Of a stretch of 40,639 nt of DNA, positions 24,291-32,139 are shown one piece after another. Source of the stretch: Sorangium cellulosum (GTDB taxonomy: Bacteria > Myxococcota_A > Polyangia > Polyangiales > Polyangiaceae); assembly GCA_020720045.1 (NCBI GenBank), contig DYPH01000044.1:1-40639 (forward strand), given 5' to 3'. Made by a program: the position numbers and the translations under genes. Positions within the stretch are counted from its first letter, which is position 1, and each line of letters starts with the position of its first letter. The notes under the pieces were generated by a model that had not been told where the DNA came from, ran no database searches, and was given only the letters and a program-made list of their open reading frames with translations.

Positions 24291-25763
24291 GTGACCGACT
24301 CGGCCAACGATTCACGAGCCCGAATTTTGCGCGGGCCGCTCGCCTGGGAAACGTTCCGCTTTGGCTTCCCGCTCGCCCTCGGGATGGCGCTCCAGACGAC
24401 CTTTAACCTGGTCGATGCGTGGCTCGTGTCCCACCTCGGCGCGGAAGAAGTTTCGGCGGCGGTAGGCGCGATGGGGATTTGCGACCAGCTCACCGCGGTC
24501 GGAACCATCGTCGCCTATGGCGTCTCCACCGCAACGGCCACGCGGCTCTCGCAGGCGGTCGGTCGCCCGGCGGAAACCGAAGAGATTCGCAAACAAAATC
24601 AGGACGATGCCGCACGAACCGCCGGTCAATCCCTGCTGATTATCGGTGTACTCTCCCTGCTTTTCGCCGTCGTCGGTTGGGGCGGCTCCGGGTTCCTCGT
24701 CCGCACGGTGATCGGCGCGAAAGGGGCTGTTGCCGACGTCGCCGAAGCGACGATGCGGATCATGATCGGCGGCAGCTTCAGCATCTTCTTTTTGCTGCAT
24801 CTTACAACGATGCAGCGGGCGCTCGGCGCCTCGAAGACGCCGGTTTCCATGCTGGTGCTTGGGAACGTGATCAACGTTGCCCTCGCTGTCGTCTTCATCT
24901 TTGGCGACACGGAGAGCGCCCCCTACCTCGCTTGGGGGCGCCCGATCGCGCGCCTCCTCCATGTGCCGCGCCTCGGGATGATCGGCGCCGCCTGGGCGAC
25001 GGTCCTCGCCCGTTCGTTGGTTCTATTGCCGACGGTCCTCGTGCTTGTCGCTCGCTGGAAGGACCTCCTCCAGCGAAAGTACCTTGTGCCTATTTCCAAG
25101 GAACTAAGGGTACTTTCGTCGCTCGCGTGGCCGTCGTCGGCCCAGTTTGTCGTGCGGATCGCGGCGATGCTCGTGCTCCACAGCATCGTCGCGCGCAATT
25201 TCACGACGGCGACCGACCAGACGGCGACGGTGGCGATGGGCCTCGTCTTCCGCCCCGATACGATGGTGCTTTTTGTCGCCATGGGGTGGGGCAGCGCCGC
25301 GCAAACCTTCGTCGGCTTTCACGTCGGCGCCGGCGATTTTCCTCGCGCCAAGCGGGCTGCGGGAATGCTGGCCGGCTGGGATGTGCTCACCAACATCGCG
25401 CTCGCCTACGCGTTCGTCCGCTACGGCGGTACGCTTCTCGGTGTATTCTGCAAGGAGCCTGCACCGATCGCCCTCGGAATGCGCTACCTAGTGACAGTAG
25501 CCCCTGCCTACCTCCCGTTGGGGCTCGCCATCGTCCTCGCGAACGGCCTCGCCGGTGCCGGAGAGACCCGCCTCACCTTTTCCCTCGATCTTCTTGTGCT
25601 TCTCCTCGCCGAACTCCCCCTCTGCCTCCTCCTCGGTGCAACGCCCGACGGCCTCTTCCGCGGCCTCGCGCTTGCGAACGGCGTCCTTGGCGCCGTCTAC
25701 CTTGTTGTTTTCCTGCGTGGACGCTGGCTGCCGAGCCACGGCGCGACCCCGGAGGTGGCGTGA
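24291..25763 (+). CDS. MATE-family efflux transporter
   Basis: 490 residues with about twelve hydrophobic helices, the MATE layout. The start is a GTG. N-terminal features match: Phe-Gly-Phe-Pro-Leu-Ala-Leu-Gly-Met, Phe-Asn-Leu-Val-Asp-Ala-Trp-Leu-Val-Ser-His-Leu-Gly-Ala-Glu-Glu-Val-Ser-Ala. Later come Arg-Ala-Leu-Gly-Ala-Ser-Lys-Thr-Pro and Gly-Asn-Val-Ile-Asn-Val-Ala-Leu, and in the second half Gly-Trp-Gly-Ser-Ala-Ala-Gln-Thr-Phe-Val-Gly-Phe-His-Val-Gly-Ala-Gly. MATE pumps export drugs or metabolites against H+ or Na+. No substrate can be read from the sequence. It is translationally coupled (TGATG) to an alpha/beta hydrolase, so the pump may handle something the hydrolase makes or modifies. 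Confidence 0.93.
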   Translation: MTDSANDSRARILRGPLAWETFRFGFPLALGMALQTTFNLVDAWLVSHLGAEEVSAAVGAMGICDQLTAVGTIVAYGVSTATATRLSQAVGRPAETEEIRKQNQDDAARTAGQSLLIIGVLSLLFAVVGWGGSGFLVRTVIGAKGAVADVAEATMRIMIGGSFSIFFLLHLTTMQRALGASKTPVSMLVLGNVINVALAVVFIFGDTESAPYLAWGRPIARLLHVPRLGMIGAAWATVLARSLVLLPTVLVLVARWKDLLQRKYLVPISKELRVLSSLAWPSSAQFVVRIAAMLVLHSIVARNFTTATDQTATVAMGLVFRPDTMVLFVAMGWGSAAQTFVGFHVGAGDFPRAKRAAGMLAGWDVLTNIALAYAFVRYGGTLLGVFCKEPAPIALGMRYLVTVAPAYLPLGLAIVLANGLAGAGETRLTFSLDLLVLLLAELPLCLLLGATPDGLFRGLALANGVLGAVYLVVFLRGRWLPSHGATPEVA

Positions 25764-26584
25764 TGGTGCGCCTCCGTCACGTCGTTCAGGGGGCCGCGCT
25801 TGCTTCCGCCGGCTTCGGTGCGTTGAACGTCCTCGCGCGGACGCGGTACCGGTCTTTTCTGTATCCTGCACCGAAGTTTGATCACGCAAAACTTCCCGAA
25901 AATGCTCGACCTTTGGACCTCCGCGCCGCAGATGGCGTCCGCGTTCGGGCAGCTTTTTTTGATGCGACGTCTCGCGAGAATCCGGCGCCGATGACGCTCG
26001 CCCTGTTTCACGGGAACGGTGAGGCATTGGGTCAGCTCATTCCCCTCGCCGCCTGCTTTGTGCGGCTTGGGGTTTCGGTCGCGCTCCTGGAGTACCGGGG
26101 TTACGGAAAGTCGTTCGGCGAGGCCAAGCCGACGGAGGCTGGCCTCTACGCCGACGCGCGTTGCCTTCTCCATTGGCTCGATAGCCAGGGAATCGGCCCC
26201 ACGCGCATCACCGCCCTCGGAATCTCCCTAGGGACCGGCGTCGCCACGCAGATGGCCCATGAGCATCGCGTAGGGACGCTCGTGCTGGTCACGCCATACA
26301 CGAGCATTCCGGCCATGGTGCGTCGTTTCGCCCCGTTTTTGCCTACAAAATTGCTCGTCGGCGATCGCTACGACACGCTCACGAAGGCCCCGTCCATCGC
26401 CCGGCCGACGCTCGTCATTCACGGGACGGAAGACGAGCTAATCCCCTACAAAATGGGGGCGACGCTCGCAGCGACCTTCCCCCACGCGACACTTCGCACC
26501 GTGCTTCACGGTCACCACAACGATCTCTTCGCCAAAGCGCCCGAGCTTGTGAACGAGATCGTTGCGTTTATGAATCAGAGCTAG
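25763..26584 (+). CDS. alpha/beta hydrolase
   Basis: 273 residues starting at an ATG that overlaps the MATE stop by one base. Fold landmarks: an oxyanion/strand-3 block Phe-His-Gly-Asn-Gly-Glu, then Glu-Tyr-Arg-Gly-Tyr-Gly-Lys-Ser, the nucleophile elbow Gly-Ile-Ser-Leu-Gly-Thr-Gly, the acid in Gly-Thr-Glu-Asp-Glu-Leu-Ile-Pro, and a C-terminal His in Gly-His-His-Asn-Asp-Leu-Phe. This is the BEM46/FrsA-like serine hydrolase type. A short N-terminal hydrophobic stretch (residues 8-25) may be a membrane anchor. Esterase/lipase-like activity is expected, substrate unknown. The same frame is open far upstream, but that stretch is the shadow of the MATE gene. Confidence 0.92.
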   Translation: MVRLRHVVQGAALASAGFGALNVLARTRYRSFLYPAPKFDHAKLPENARPLDLRAADGVRVRAAFFDATSRENPAPMTLALFHGNGEALGQLIPLAACFVRLGVSVALLEYRGYGKSFGEAKPTEAGLYADARCLLHWLDSQGIGPTRITALGISLGTGVATQMAHEHRVGTLVLVTPYTSIPAMVRRFAPFLPTKLLVGDRYDTLTKAPSIARPTLVIHGTEDELIPYKMGATLAATFPHATLRTVLHGHHNDLFAKAPELVNEIVAFMNQS

Positions 26585-26588
26585 CGGC

Positions 26589-28208
26589 TCACCCGCCGTG
26601 GCCTGGCCCGAGAATCAAAGGCCGCTTGGCGGCAACATCAAACGCGTGGACGTGGGGCGGATGGTGGCAGGTCGTACATACGTCTGCCCCCGGGTTTGCG
26701 TTCGGAATTTTTGCACTTTTCGGTGCCGCCGCGTGCTTGGAGCCGGCGCCGTGGCAGTTCTCGCATTGCACGTCCGTGAGCTTCTCAACGTGGGCCACCG
26801 TGCTCCCACCGGGCTTGTCGTAACCGGTCACGTGGCAGCCGACGCAATCGAGGTTATGGGCTTTGTATTGGTCGGAGAGCGTCTTGTATGCGTGGGCGTG
26901 CGCCGTCTTGTCCCAGACCTTCCGCGCGTCTTGATGGCAGGAGGAGCAGACCTCCACACCGACGTAAGAAGCCCCATCCTTTTCCGGCGGTAGCGGCATC
27001 TTGGTCGCGAAGGTACGTAGATTGTCTTCGTCGACCTTCTTGTAATAGGAGAGCATCCGCGCCGCGACGCCTTCGTCTTTGCCTGCATCAGGGCGGACGT
27101 CGCGCATCGCGAAGCGTGAATAGCTCCCCACCGCCGGGATAGGCCCCTTCTCCAAGGCACGCAACTCGCTCTCTTTGCTTGCGAGAGTGTCGCGGAGCGG
27201 AGCGCGCTTCTTGTCAGCATCGGGGCCGTCGGCGAGGTCGGCGATCTTCCCGCGGAGATCCTGAATCTCCTTGGAGAGGTCGACCTTCTTTCGCGCTTCT
27301 CCCGTGTTTGATGCATCGGCAAACAGGTATTTTCCGTCGCGCACGTAGAGGTCAAGGACGCCGACCGTCTGAAGGTGGTTTGCCGTCTCGACAATCAACG
27401 TATCGCCGAGCCGCTCGACGGGGGGCGCTTCCGTGTTCGAGTCCCCTTCTGTGGCTTTCGAGCCGACGACAATCGCGGCAAGCTCGGGGACGTCGTCGGC
27501 GATGCGCTTCGCGGCGCCACGCCCAATAGCGGCAAGAAGTACGAAGGTTTGGGCCCCTTCCCCCTTTGCGGCGGCGAGCTCCTGCTTGACCGTCGCGGCA
27601 AGCTCGTCCGTCCCCGCGTCGGGCGTCGCGGCCGCGGCGCCGAGGATGCCGATCTTGATTCCGCCGACCTCGCGCACCACGTGGCCGACGGCGCCGACCG
27701 CCGCGCCCCCCGCGCCGGCCCCGCCGACGATGGTCGCGCCGCTCGCCTTGCTGAGCGCCTTGAGGTCTGCGGCGCCAAAGGCGAGGTCATTCACGCCGGG
27801 CGCGAAGGCGAGAAGTGCTGGAAGATCCTTGCGATTTCCTGGCTGAAAGGCCTGCGCGATCGCGAGCGCCTTTGCTTTCTCTTGCTCGGCCTTCACCGGG
27901 ACAATCTTCGAGTCCATGTAGAAAAGCGGACCGGCCGCCAGGATCGCCGCGGGGGCGTGAACCGTCCCGCTCCCCGACGCAAGCAGGGCGGCGAAGCGAT
28001 CCATCCCGCCCCGCTGGTCCTTTACGCAACCGCAGGGCTCAAGAGCGGCGGCAAAATCGGAGACCAAATAGAGGCGCGCGGTCGGCGTCGCCGACATCGG
28101 GGCGGTTCCCGCATCGACCTGCTCCTTCGGTCGGCAGCCGTCGCAGGCGACGAACCCGGGGAGCACCGCCGCCGCGAGCAGGCCGCTCGCGAGGAGCGGG
28201 CTCGGCAT
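26589..28208 (-). CDS. tetrahaem cytochrome c with 5'-nucleotidase-like domain
   Basis: 539 residues from the ATG at 28208, which starts a signal peptide leading to Phe-Val-Ala-Cys, a lipobox-like end; an ATG at 28268 is also possible. The N-terminal ~280 residues resemble periplasmic 5'-nucleotidase/calcineurin-like proteins of the subtype with Leu-Glu-Pro-Cys-Gly-Cys followed by Arg-Gly-Gly-Met-Asp-Arg. However, the usual Gly-Asn-His-Glu is replaced by Gly-Val-Asn-Asp, so hydrolase activity is doubtful. After a charged helical linker come four haem c sites: Cys-Ser-Ser-Cys-His, Cys-Val-Gly-Cys-His, Cys-Glu-Asn-Cys-His and Cys-Thr-Thr-Cys-His, in the arrangement of cytochrome c554-type domains. 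It would carry electrons in the periplasm. It converges on the hydrolase gene with four bases between stops. Confidence 0.9.
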   Translation of the reverse strand: MPSPLLASGLLAAAVLPGFVACDGCRPKEQVDAGTAPMSATPTARLYLVSDFAAALEPCGCVKDQRGGMDRFAALLASGSGTVHAPAAILAAGPLFYMDSKIVPVKAEQEKAKALAIAQAFQPGNRKDLPALLAFAPGVNDLAFGAADLKALSKASGATIVGGAGAGGAAVGAVGHVVREVGGIKIGILGAAAATPDAGTDELAATVKQELAAAKGEGAQTFVLLAAIGRGAAKRIADDVPELAAIVVGSKATEGDSNTEAPPVERLGDTLIVETANHLQTVGVLDLYVRDGKYLFADASNTGEARKKVDLSKEIQDLRGKIADLADGPDADKKRAPLRDTLASKESELRALEKGPIPAVGSYSRFAMRDVRPDAGKDEGVAARMLSYYKKVDEDNLRTFATKMPLPPEKDGASYVGVEVCSSCHQDARKVWDKTAHAHAYKTLSDQYKAHNLDCVGCHVTGYDKPGGSTVAHVEKLTDVQCENCHGAGSKHAAAPKSAKIPNANPGADVCTTCHHPPHVHAFDVAAKRPLILGPGHGG

Positions 28209-28435
28209 TCGAGCGAATTTACGAAAGAACGAGCGAAGGGTGCCGGAGGGATTCGACCGCAAAAGCATCGCGCCCGACGCTAGTCGGGTTGCGCCGGAAG
28301 CGGCAGCGCGATCGACATCGGCCGGCCAGCGACGCTCCACTGGCGGTCGATTGTCCGGTCCATCGCGCGTGATCGGAGGTAGACGGGACAGTTCATCCTT
28401 CATGCTTTTTCGAGCGCGCTTCGAGGAGAACTTCT

Positions 28436-30553
28436 TTGGCTAACGACGACGGGAAACAGCTCGGTGGGAAGCGGCTCGGGCCGTTCCTGGTCGATTCCCG
28501 GCTCGCCGTCGGCGGGACGAGTGAGGTCTTCCTTGTGCGCCGCCATGGAGTCACCCCATCGCCGACGCTCGTCCTGAAGCGGCCGCTCTCGTGGCTCCAG
28601 TCCGATGAGAATTTTCGCGAAATGTTCGCGCGGGAAGCGCAGCTCCAGGCGCTCGTCCGCCATAGAAACGTCGTTGAAGTCTTCGAAACAGGACTCCTAC
28701 CCGGCGGGGAGCCGTTTCTCACGCTTGAATTCGTCGACGGCATTGACGGCTATCGACTGCTGAGGCGCCTCCGCCAGGAAGATCGAAAGCTCGCGAGCGG
28801 CGTCGCCGTCCACCTTGTTGCCGAGCTCCTTGAAGCACTTTCCGCGGTGCACACTGCCTGCGATCCTGCGGGACATCCCCTCGGAATCATTCATCGCGAC
28901 GTGAGCCCGTCGAATCTCTACATCGGCGAAGATGGTCGCGTAAAACTTGGTGATTTTGGTCTTGCGTCGACGATGCATCGCGCATCACGACCCGATTCCG
29001 GCGCGACGCTGAAGGGAAAATTCGCGTATGTAGCGCCAGAGCAGGTCGAAGGTATTCCCTTTGATCATCGGGCCGATCTCTTCAGTGCTGCGATTGTTCT
29101 TGCAGAAGCGCTCCTTGGGCAGCAGCTTTTCCGGGGCGCAGGGCAGCTCGCCGTCCTCCTCGCGATCCGCGATTGTGATCTCGCCCCTCTCGACGCGCTC
29201 GAAGGCGTCGTGCCGGGCGGCCTCCTCGGCGCACTGCGCAACGCGCTCGCGAAAGATCCAAACCACCGCTTTCAAGATGGCACCGCTTTTCGCGCGGCGA
29301 TCCTCCCGTTCGCCGTGCCGGCTCCCCAGGCAGCCCGCGCGCTGCGGGCGGAAGTCCTGCGAATTCGGGGCAATCCGACGCGGGCTATGGAACGCGTCTC
29401 GCCCGCGACCATCGTTGGGGCGACCTTCGAGTCGCTGACGGCTGGCGTCGCGCAACCGCCTCCCAAAGCCCCCGCCGAGCTCCCCAGCGGCTTTGGGGTG
29501 CCGGCGGCGCTCGCGCCCGAGGCGACGCGCGCCCCGACCCTCCCGGAAATGCGCGAACCGGCGACAACGACGAGCTACGGAACCGCCGCGAATTTCTTCC
29601 GTTCCCCGGACGGGACGACCCACGGTCCCCTCTCGTTTGCCGAACTTATCGAAGCACTTATCGTCGGTCGCATCGAAGCGACCGACCCCGTCTCGTACCA
29701 AGGGGCCCCCTTCGTCCCCTGCGGCACCATCGATGAGCTTCTCCGTTTCCTGCCTTCGGCGACCGCCACGACGACCGCACTCAGCGGCCCCGATCTCGCG
29801 GCAGGGCGGACAAACCTCACACCGCTCGCGTTGCTTTCCCACCTCGCCGACGGCTGGCGCATGCGGGGCGACGCCGCGCTGATTTGCGAGCGGCCCCTCC
29901 GCGGGGACGACCAGGAGTCGGGGCGGGTCGATCGGAAGGAAGTCTACCTGCGCGAGGGCTTCCTCTACCAGGTCGCTTCGAACGAACCGAGCGAACTTCT
30001 TGGTGAATTCCTTCTCCGCCGCGGCCAGCTCGATGCTCCTGGGCTCGCGCTCGCGAAGGGGCACCTCTCCCGCTACGAGGGGCGTATGGGGGACACGCTC
30101 ATCGCCCTCGGCCTCGTCGACCCGATGACAATCTTCCAGGCGATCCGCGCGCAGGGCCGCTCTCGCCTCGCCGACCTCTTCGGCTGGCCCGAGGGCTCGT
30201 TGCTCGTCGTCCCCGGCGGCGCGAAGGTTCGTCCTGAATTTCCGTTGAAATTGGATATCTTGACGGCGCTGGTCGAAGCAACGTCGACGGTCACCTTCCC
30301 GGTGCCGACGGGACCGTTCCGTGCGGTCGCGAACGTCGATCGTCCCGAGAGCCGACCGACCCCCTCCACGCGCGCGGGCGCCCCCGCCGCGCTTCCTCCG
30401 CTCCTCGAACGCGTCCTCGACGGCCTCCCCCTCGACCGATCCACCGCCTACGACGATGTCCTGCGACACCTCGCCCGCGGCGGCTATTCCGAGCTCGATG
30501 CCCGGCGCGCGCTGCACATTTTGATTGCCGCTGGCCTCGCAACCCGCGTCTGA
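28436..30553 (+). CDS. Ser/Thr kinase with GYF-like and DUF4388-like modules
   Basis: 705 residues from a TTG with GAGGAGAA (28423-28430) five bases upstream. The Hanks-type kinase domain (residues 14-290) has a reduced glycine loop Val-Gly-Gly-Thr-Ser-Glu-Val, Lys48, the catalytic His-Arg-Asp (153-155), Asp-Phe-Gly (173-175) and Ala-Pro-Glu (200-202), so it should be active. After a Pro/Ala linker, residues ~386-440 read as a GYF_2/DUF4339-type module (Asp-Gly-Thr-Thr-His-Gly-Pro-Leu-Ser-Phe-Ala-Glu-Leu). Residues ~500-640 look like the DUF4388/PATAN type (Leu-Gly-Glu-Phe-Leu-Leu-Arg-Arg-Gly-Gln-Leu and a Phe-Gln-Ala-Ile repeat). No membrane helix is seen; it is cytosolic. It converges on the MCE gene with ten bases between stops. 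Confidence 0.92.
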   Translation: MANDDGKQLGGKRLGPFLVDSRLAVGGTSEVFLVRRHGVTPSPTLVLKRPLSWLQSDENFREMFAREAQLQALVRHRNVVEVFETGLLPGGEPFLTLEFVDGIDGYRLLRRLRQEDRKLASGVAVHLVAELLEALSAVHTACDPAGHPLGIIHRDVSPSNLYIGEDGRVKLGDFGLASTMHRASRPDSGATLKGKFAYVAPEQVEGIPFDHRADLFSAAIVLAEALLGQQLFRGAGQLAVLLAIRDCDLAPLDALEGVVPGGLLGALRNALAKDPNHRFQDGTAFRAAILPFAVPAPQAARALRAEVLRIRGNPTRAMERVSPATIVGATFESLTAGVAQPPPKAPAELPSGFGVPAALAPEATRAPTLPEMREPATTTSYGTAANFFRSPDGTTHGPLSFAELIEALIVGRIEATDPVSYQGAPFVPCGTIDELLRFLPSATATTTALSGPDLAAGRTNLTPLALLSHLADGWRMRGDAALICERPLRGDDQESGRVDRKEVYLREGFLYQVASNEPSELLGEFLLRRGQLDAPGLALAKGHLSRYEGRMGDTLIALGLVDPMTIFQAIRAQGRSRLADLFGWPEGSLLVVPGGAKVRPEFPLKLDILTALVEATSTVTFPVPTGPFRAVANVDRPESRPTPSTRAGAPAALPPLLERVLDGLPLDRSTAYDDVLRHLARGGYSELDARRALHILIAAGLATRV

Positions 30554-30563
30554 AGCCGGGGAT

Positions 30564-32066
30564 TCAGCGCCCGCCGCTCGTGAAAGCGCCGCCACTGAAC
30601 GGGAGGACCGCACGGAGGTCTTCGTCGGTAAATTTCAGCTGAAGGCCGAGGAAGTAGTCGCGGCGATCGGCGAGAAACAAATGGTCAACGCCGCCGATCA
30701 ACCAGAGGCGATTGAGAAATTCGTAACCGAGAAAGACGCGGTAACGCCCCTTCGTCGACTCGCCGAACCCGAAGAAGTCTTGCGTAATGGCAAGCCGATT
30801 GTTCAGCAGGTGGATGTCAAGACCGAGGCCGCCGGTCGACTCCTTCACACCAAAGCGCCCCGTCAGGGAAATCCCGCGGCCGACGTTGAGCTTTCGTGCA
30901 TATTGCACAGACACGCGAAACGCGTCGGTCGTCGTCGTCGTCGTCGTCCGGTAGTGGGACGGCTCGTTCGGGTTCGTCGTGTCGACGTCGGTCTGCGTGA
31001 AGTTCGTCTTGCCGCGCGGGTCGTTGATGAGCTCGATGACGTAGTATTTGTCTTCGCGGGGCTGCAGACGCAACTCTACGAAGTTCTTAATTGTTCCGGC
31101 GAGGAAGTTGTAATCCGCACGCAAACCGACGACCGCCTGCACGCGCCCGAGCTGGGAGACGTAGTCGTTGACCCCCTCGGCGACCCCCTGGACTTCGTTG
31201 ATGAGGGCATCGTCCTTCGTGAGCTTCCCGATGGTACCTTCGCCTCGATCGATGCGCCCCGCGACGCTGTCGATGTGCGCAAGGGAAGACTCCAGGCTCG
31301 AAGAGGCGCGGTTGATCCGCTCGACGGTCTGCCGGAGATCGCCCGGTTCCTTCGTCGTAGACTTCGGGTCGTTCTTTGCCATCAAATCGCGGAGATCGCC
31401 GGTGACCGCCCGGACGTTCTCGAGGATTTGAGCGACCTTCGGTTCGCCATCCTTGGTGATGCGATCGACGTTCGTGATCGTCTGCTTGATCGACTCGCGG
31501 TTCTCACGGATCGTCACGTTGAGCGCTTCGGTAGCGTCGGCGAGATTCGCGAGGATTTTCTTCATGTTGTCGCCCCCCTCTTGGGAGCCGACCGACTCGG
31601 CGAGGCGCTCACTGACGATCTTTACGCGATCGGCAATCCGGGCGACGTCGGCCAAAATCTGGTCCGTCGTCGGCGCCTCCACAATCGAGGAAACTTCGTC
31701 CCCTTCTTTCAGGCGACGCTTGTCGTCCGTCCCCGCGGTCAACACGACGACACTCTCGCCGAGCAGCGAGGCGCTCTTCTTCCCGAGGGTCGCGTTGTCA
31801 AAGAGGGCTACGTCTTTTTGAACGTGCACGTCGACGCGGGCGCGTCCATTTTCGAGCTTAATCGCCTCGATGGTTCCGACGGGAATACCGGCGATGGTGA
31901 CCCGCGAATGATTGGCGAGACCGGTCGCGTCCTTGATGTACCCGTGGATCGTGTAGCCGGCGCCGCCTCGAACGCCGCCACCAAGCTGGCGATAGACGAC
32001 GAACCCCGCCCCCGCCGATGCGAGGAAAAAGAGTCCAACTTTGGCCGCTTGGGTCAACTTCGCCAC
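30564..32066 (-). CDS. MlaD/MCE-domain lipid-transport protein with beta-rich C-terminus
   Basis: 500 residues. An N-terminal membrane anchor (residues ~10-27) is followed by one MCE domain (~38-118: Val-Thr-Ile-Ala-Gly-Ile-Pro-Val-Gly-Thr-Ile, then Ser-Leu-Leu-Gly-Glu-Ser-Val-Val-Val-Leu), the substrate-binding subunit type of Mla/Mce lipid transporters. A long helical region (~130-330) has regular Asn/Asp/Ile heptads, as in MCE tube-forming coiled coils. The last ~165 residues are amphipathic beta strands with many aromatic ends (Tyr-Tyr-Val-Ile-Glu-Leu, Phe-Arg-Val-Ser-Val-Gln-Tyr-Ala-Arg, Tyr-Arg-Val-Phe-Leu-Gly-Tyr-Glu-Phe), as in outer-membrane or barrel-like domains. It could bridge from the inner membrane towards the outer membrane. 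No MlaE/MlaF permease or ATPase is in the window. Confidence 0.9.
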   Translation of the reverse strand: MAKLTQAAKVGLFFLASAGAGFVVYRQLGGGVRGGAGYTIHGYIKDATGLANHSRVTIAGIPVGTIEAIKLENGRARVDVHVQKDVALFDNATLGKKSASLLGESVVVLTAGTDDKRRLKEGDEVSSIVEAPTTDQILADVARIADRVKIVSERLAESVGSQEGGDNMKKILANLADATEALNVTIRENRESIKQTITNVDRITKDGEPKVAQILENVRAVTGDLRDLMAKNDPKSTTKEPGDLRQTVERINRASSSLESSLAHIDSVAGRIDRGEGTIGKLTKDDALINEVQGVAEGVNDYVSQLGRVQAVVGLRADYNFLAGTIKNFVELRLQPREDKYYVIELINDPRGKTNFTQTDVDTTNPNEPSHYRTTTTTTTDAFRVSVQYARKLNVGRGISLTGRFGVKESTGGLGLDIHLLNNRLAITQDFFGFGESTKGRYRVFLGYEFLNRLWLIGGVDHLFLADRRDYFLGLQLKFTDEDLRAVLPFSGGAFTSGGR

Positions 32067-32139
32067 GGCGGCAAGCTAGCTCGGATCGACGACGAACGGG
32101 AGCGTGAAGCGCGCTCTTTTCACCGGAAAGAACCGGCGT

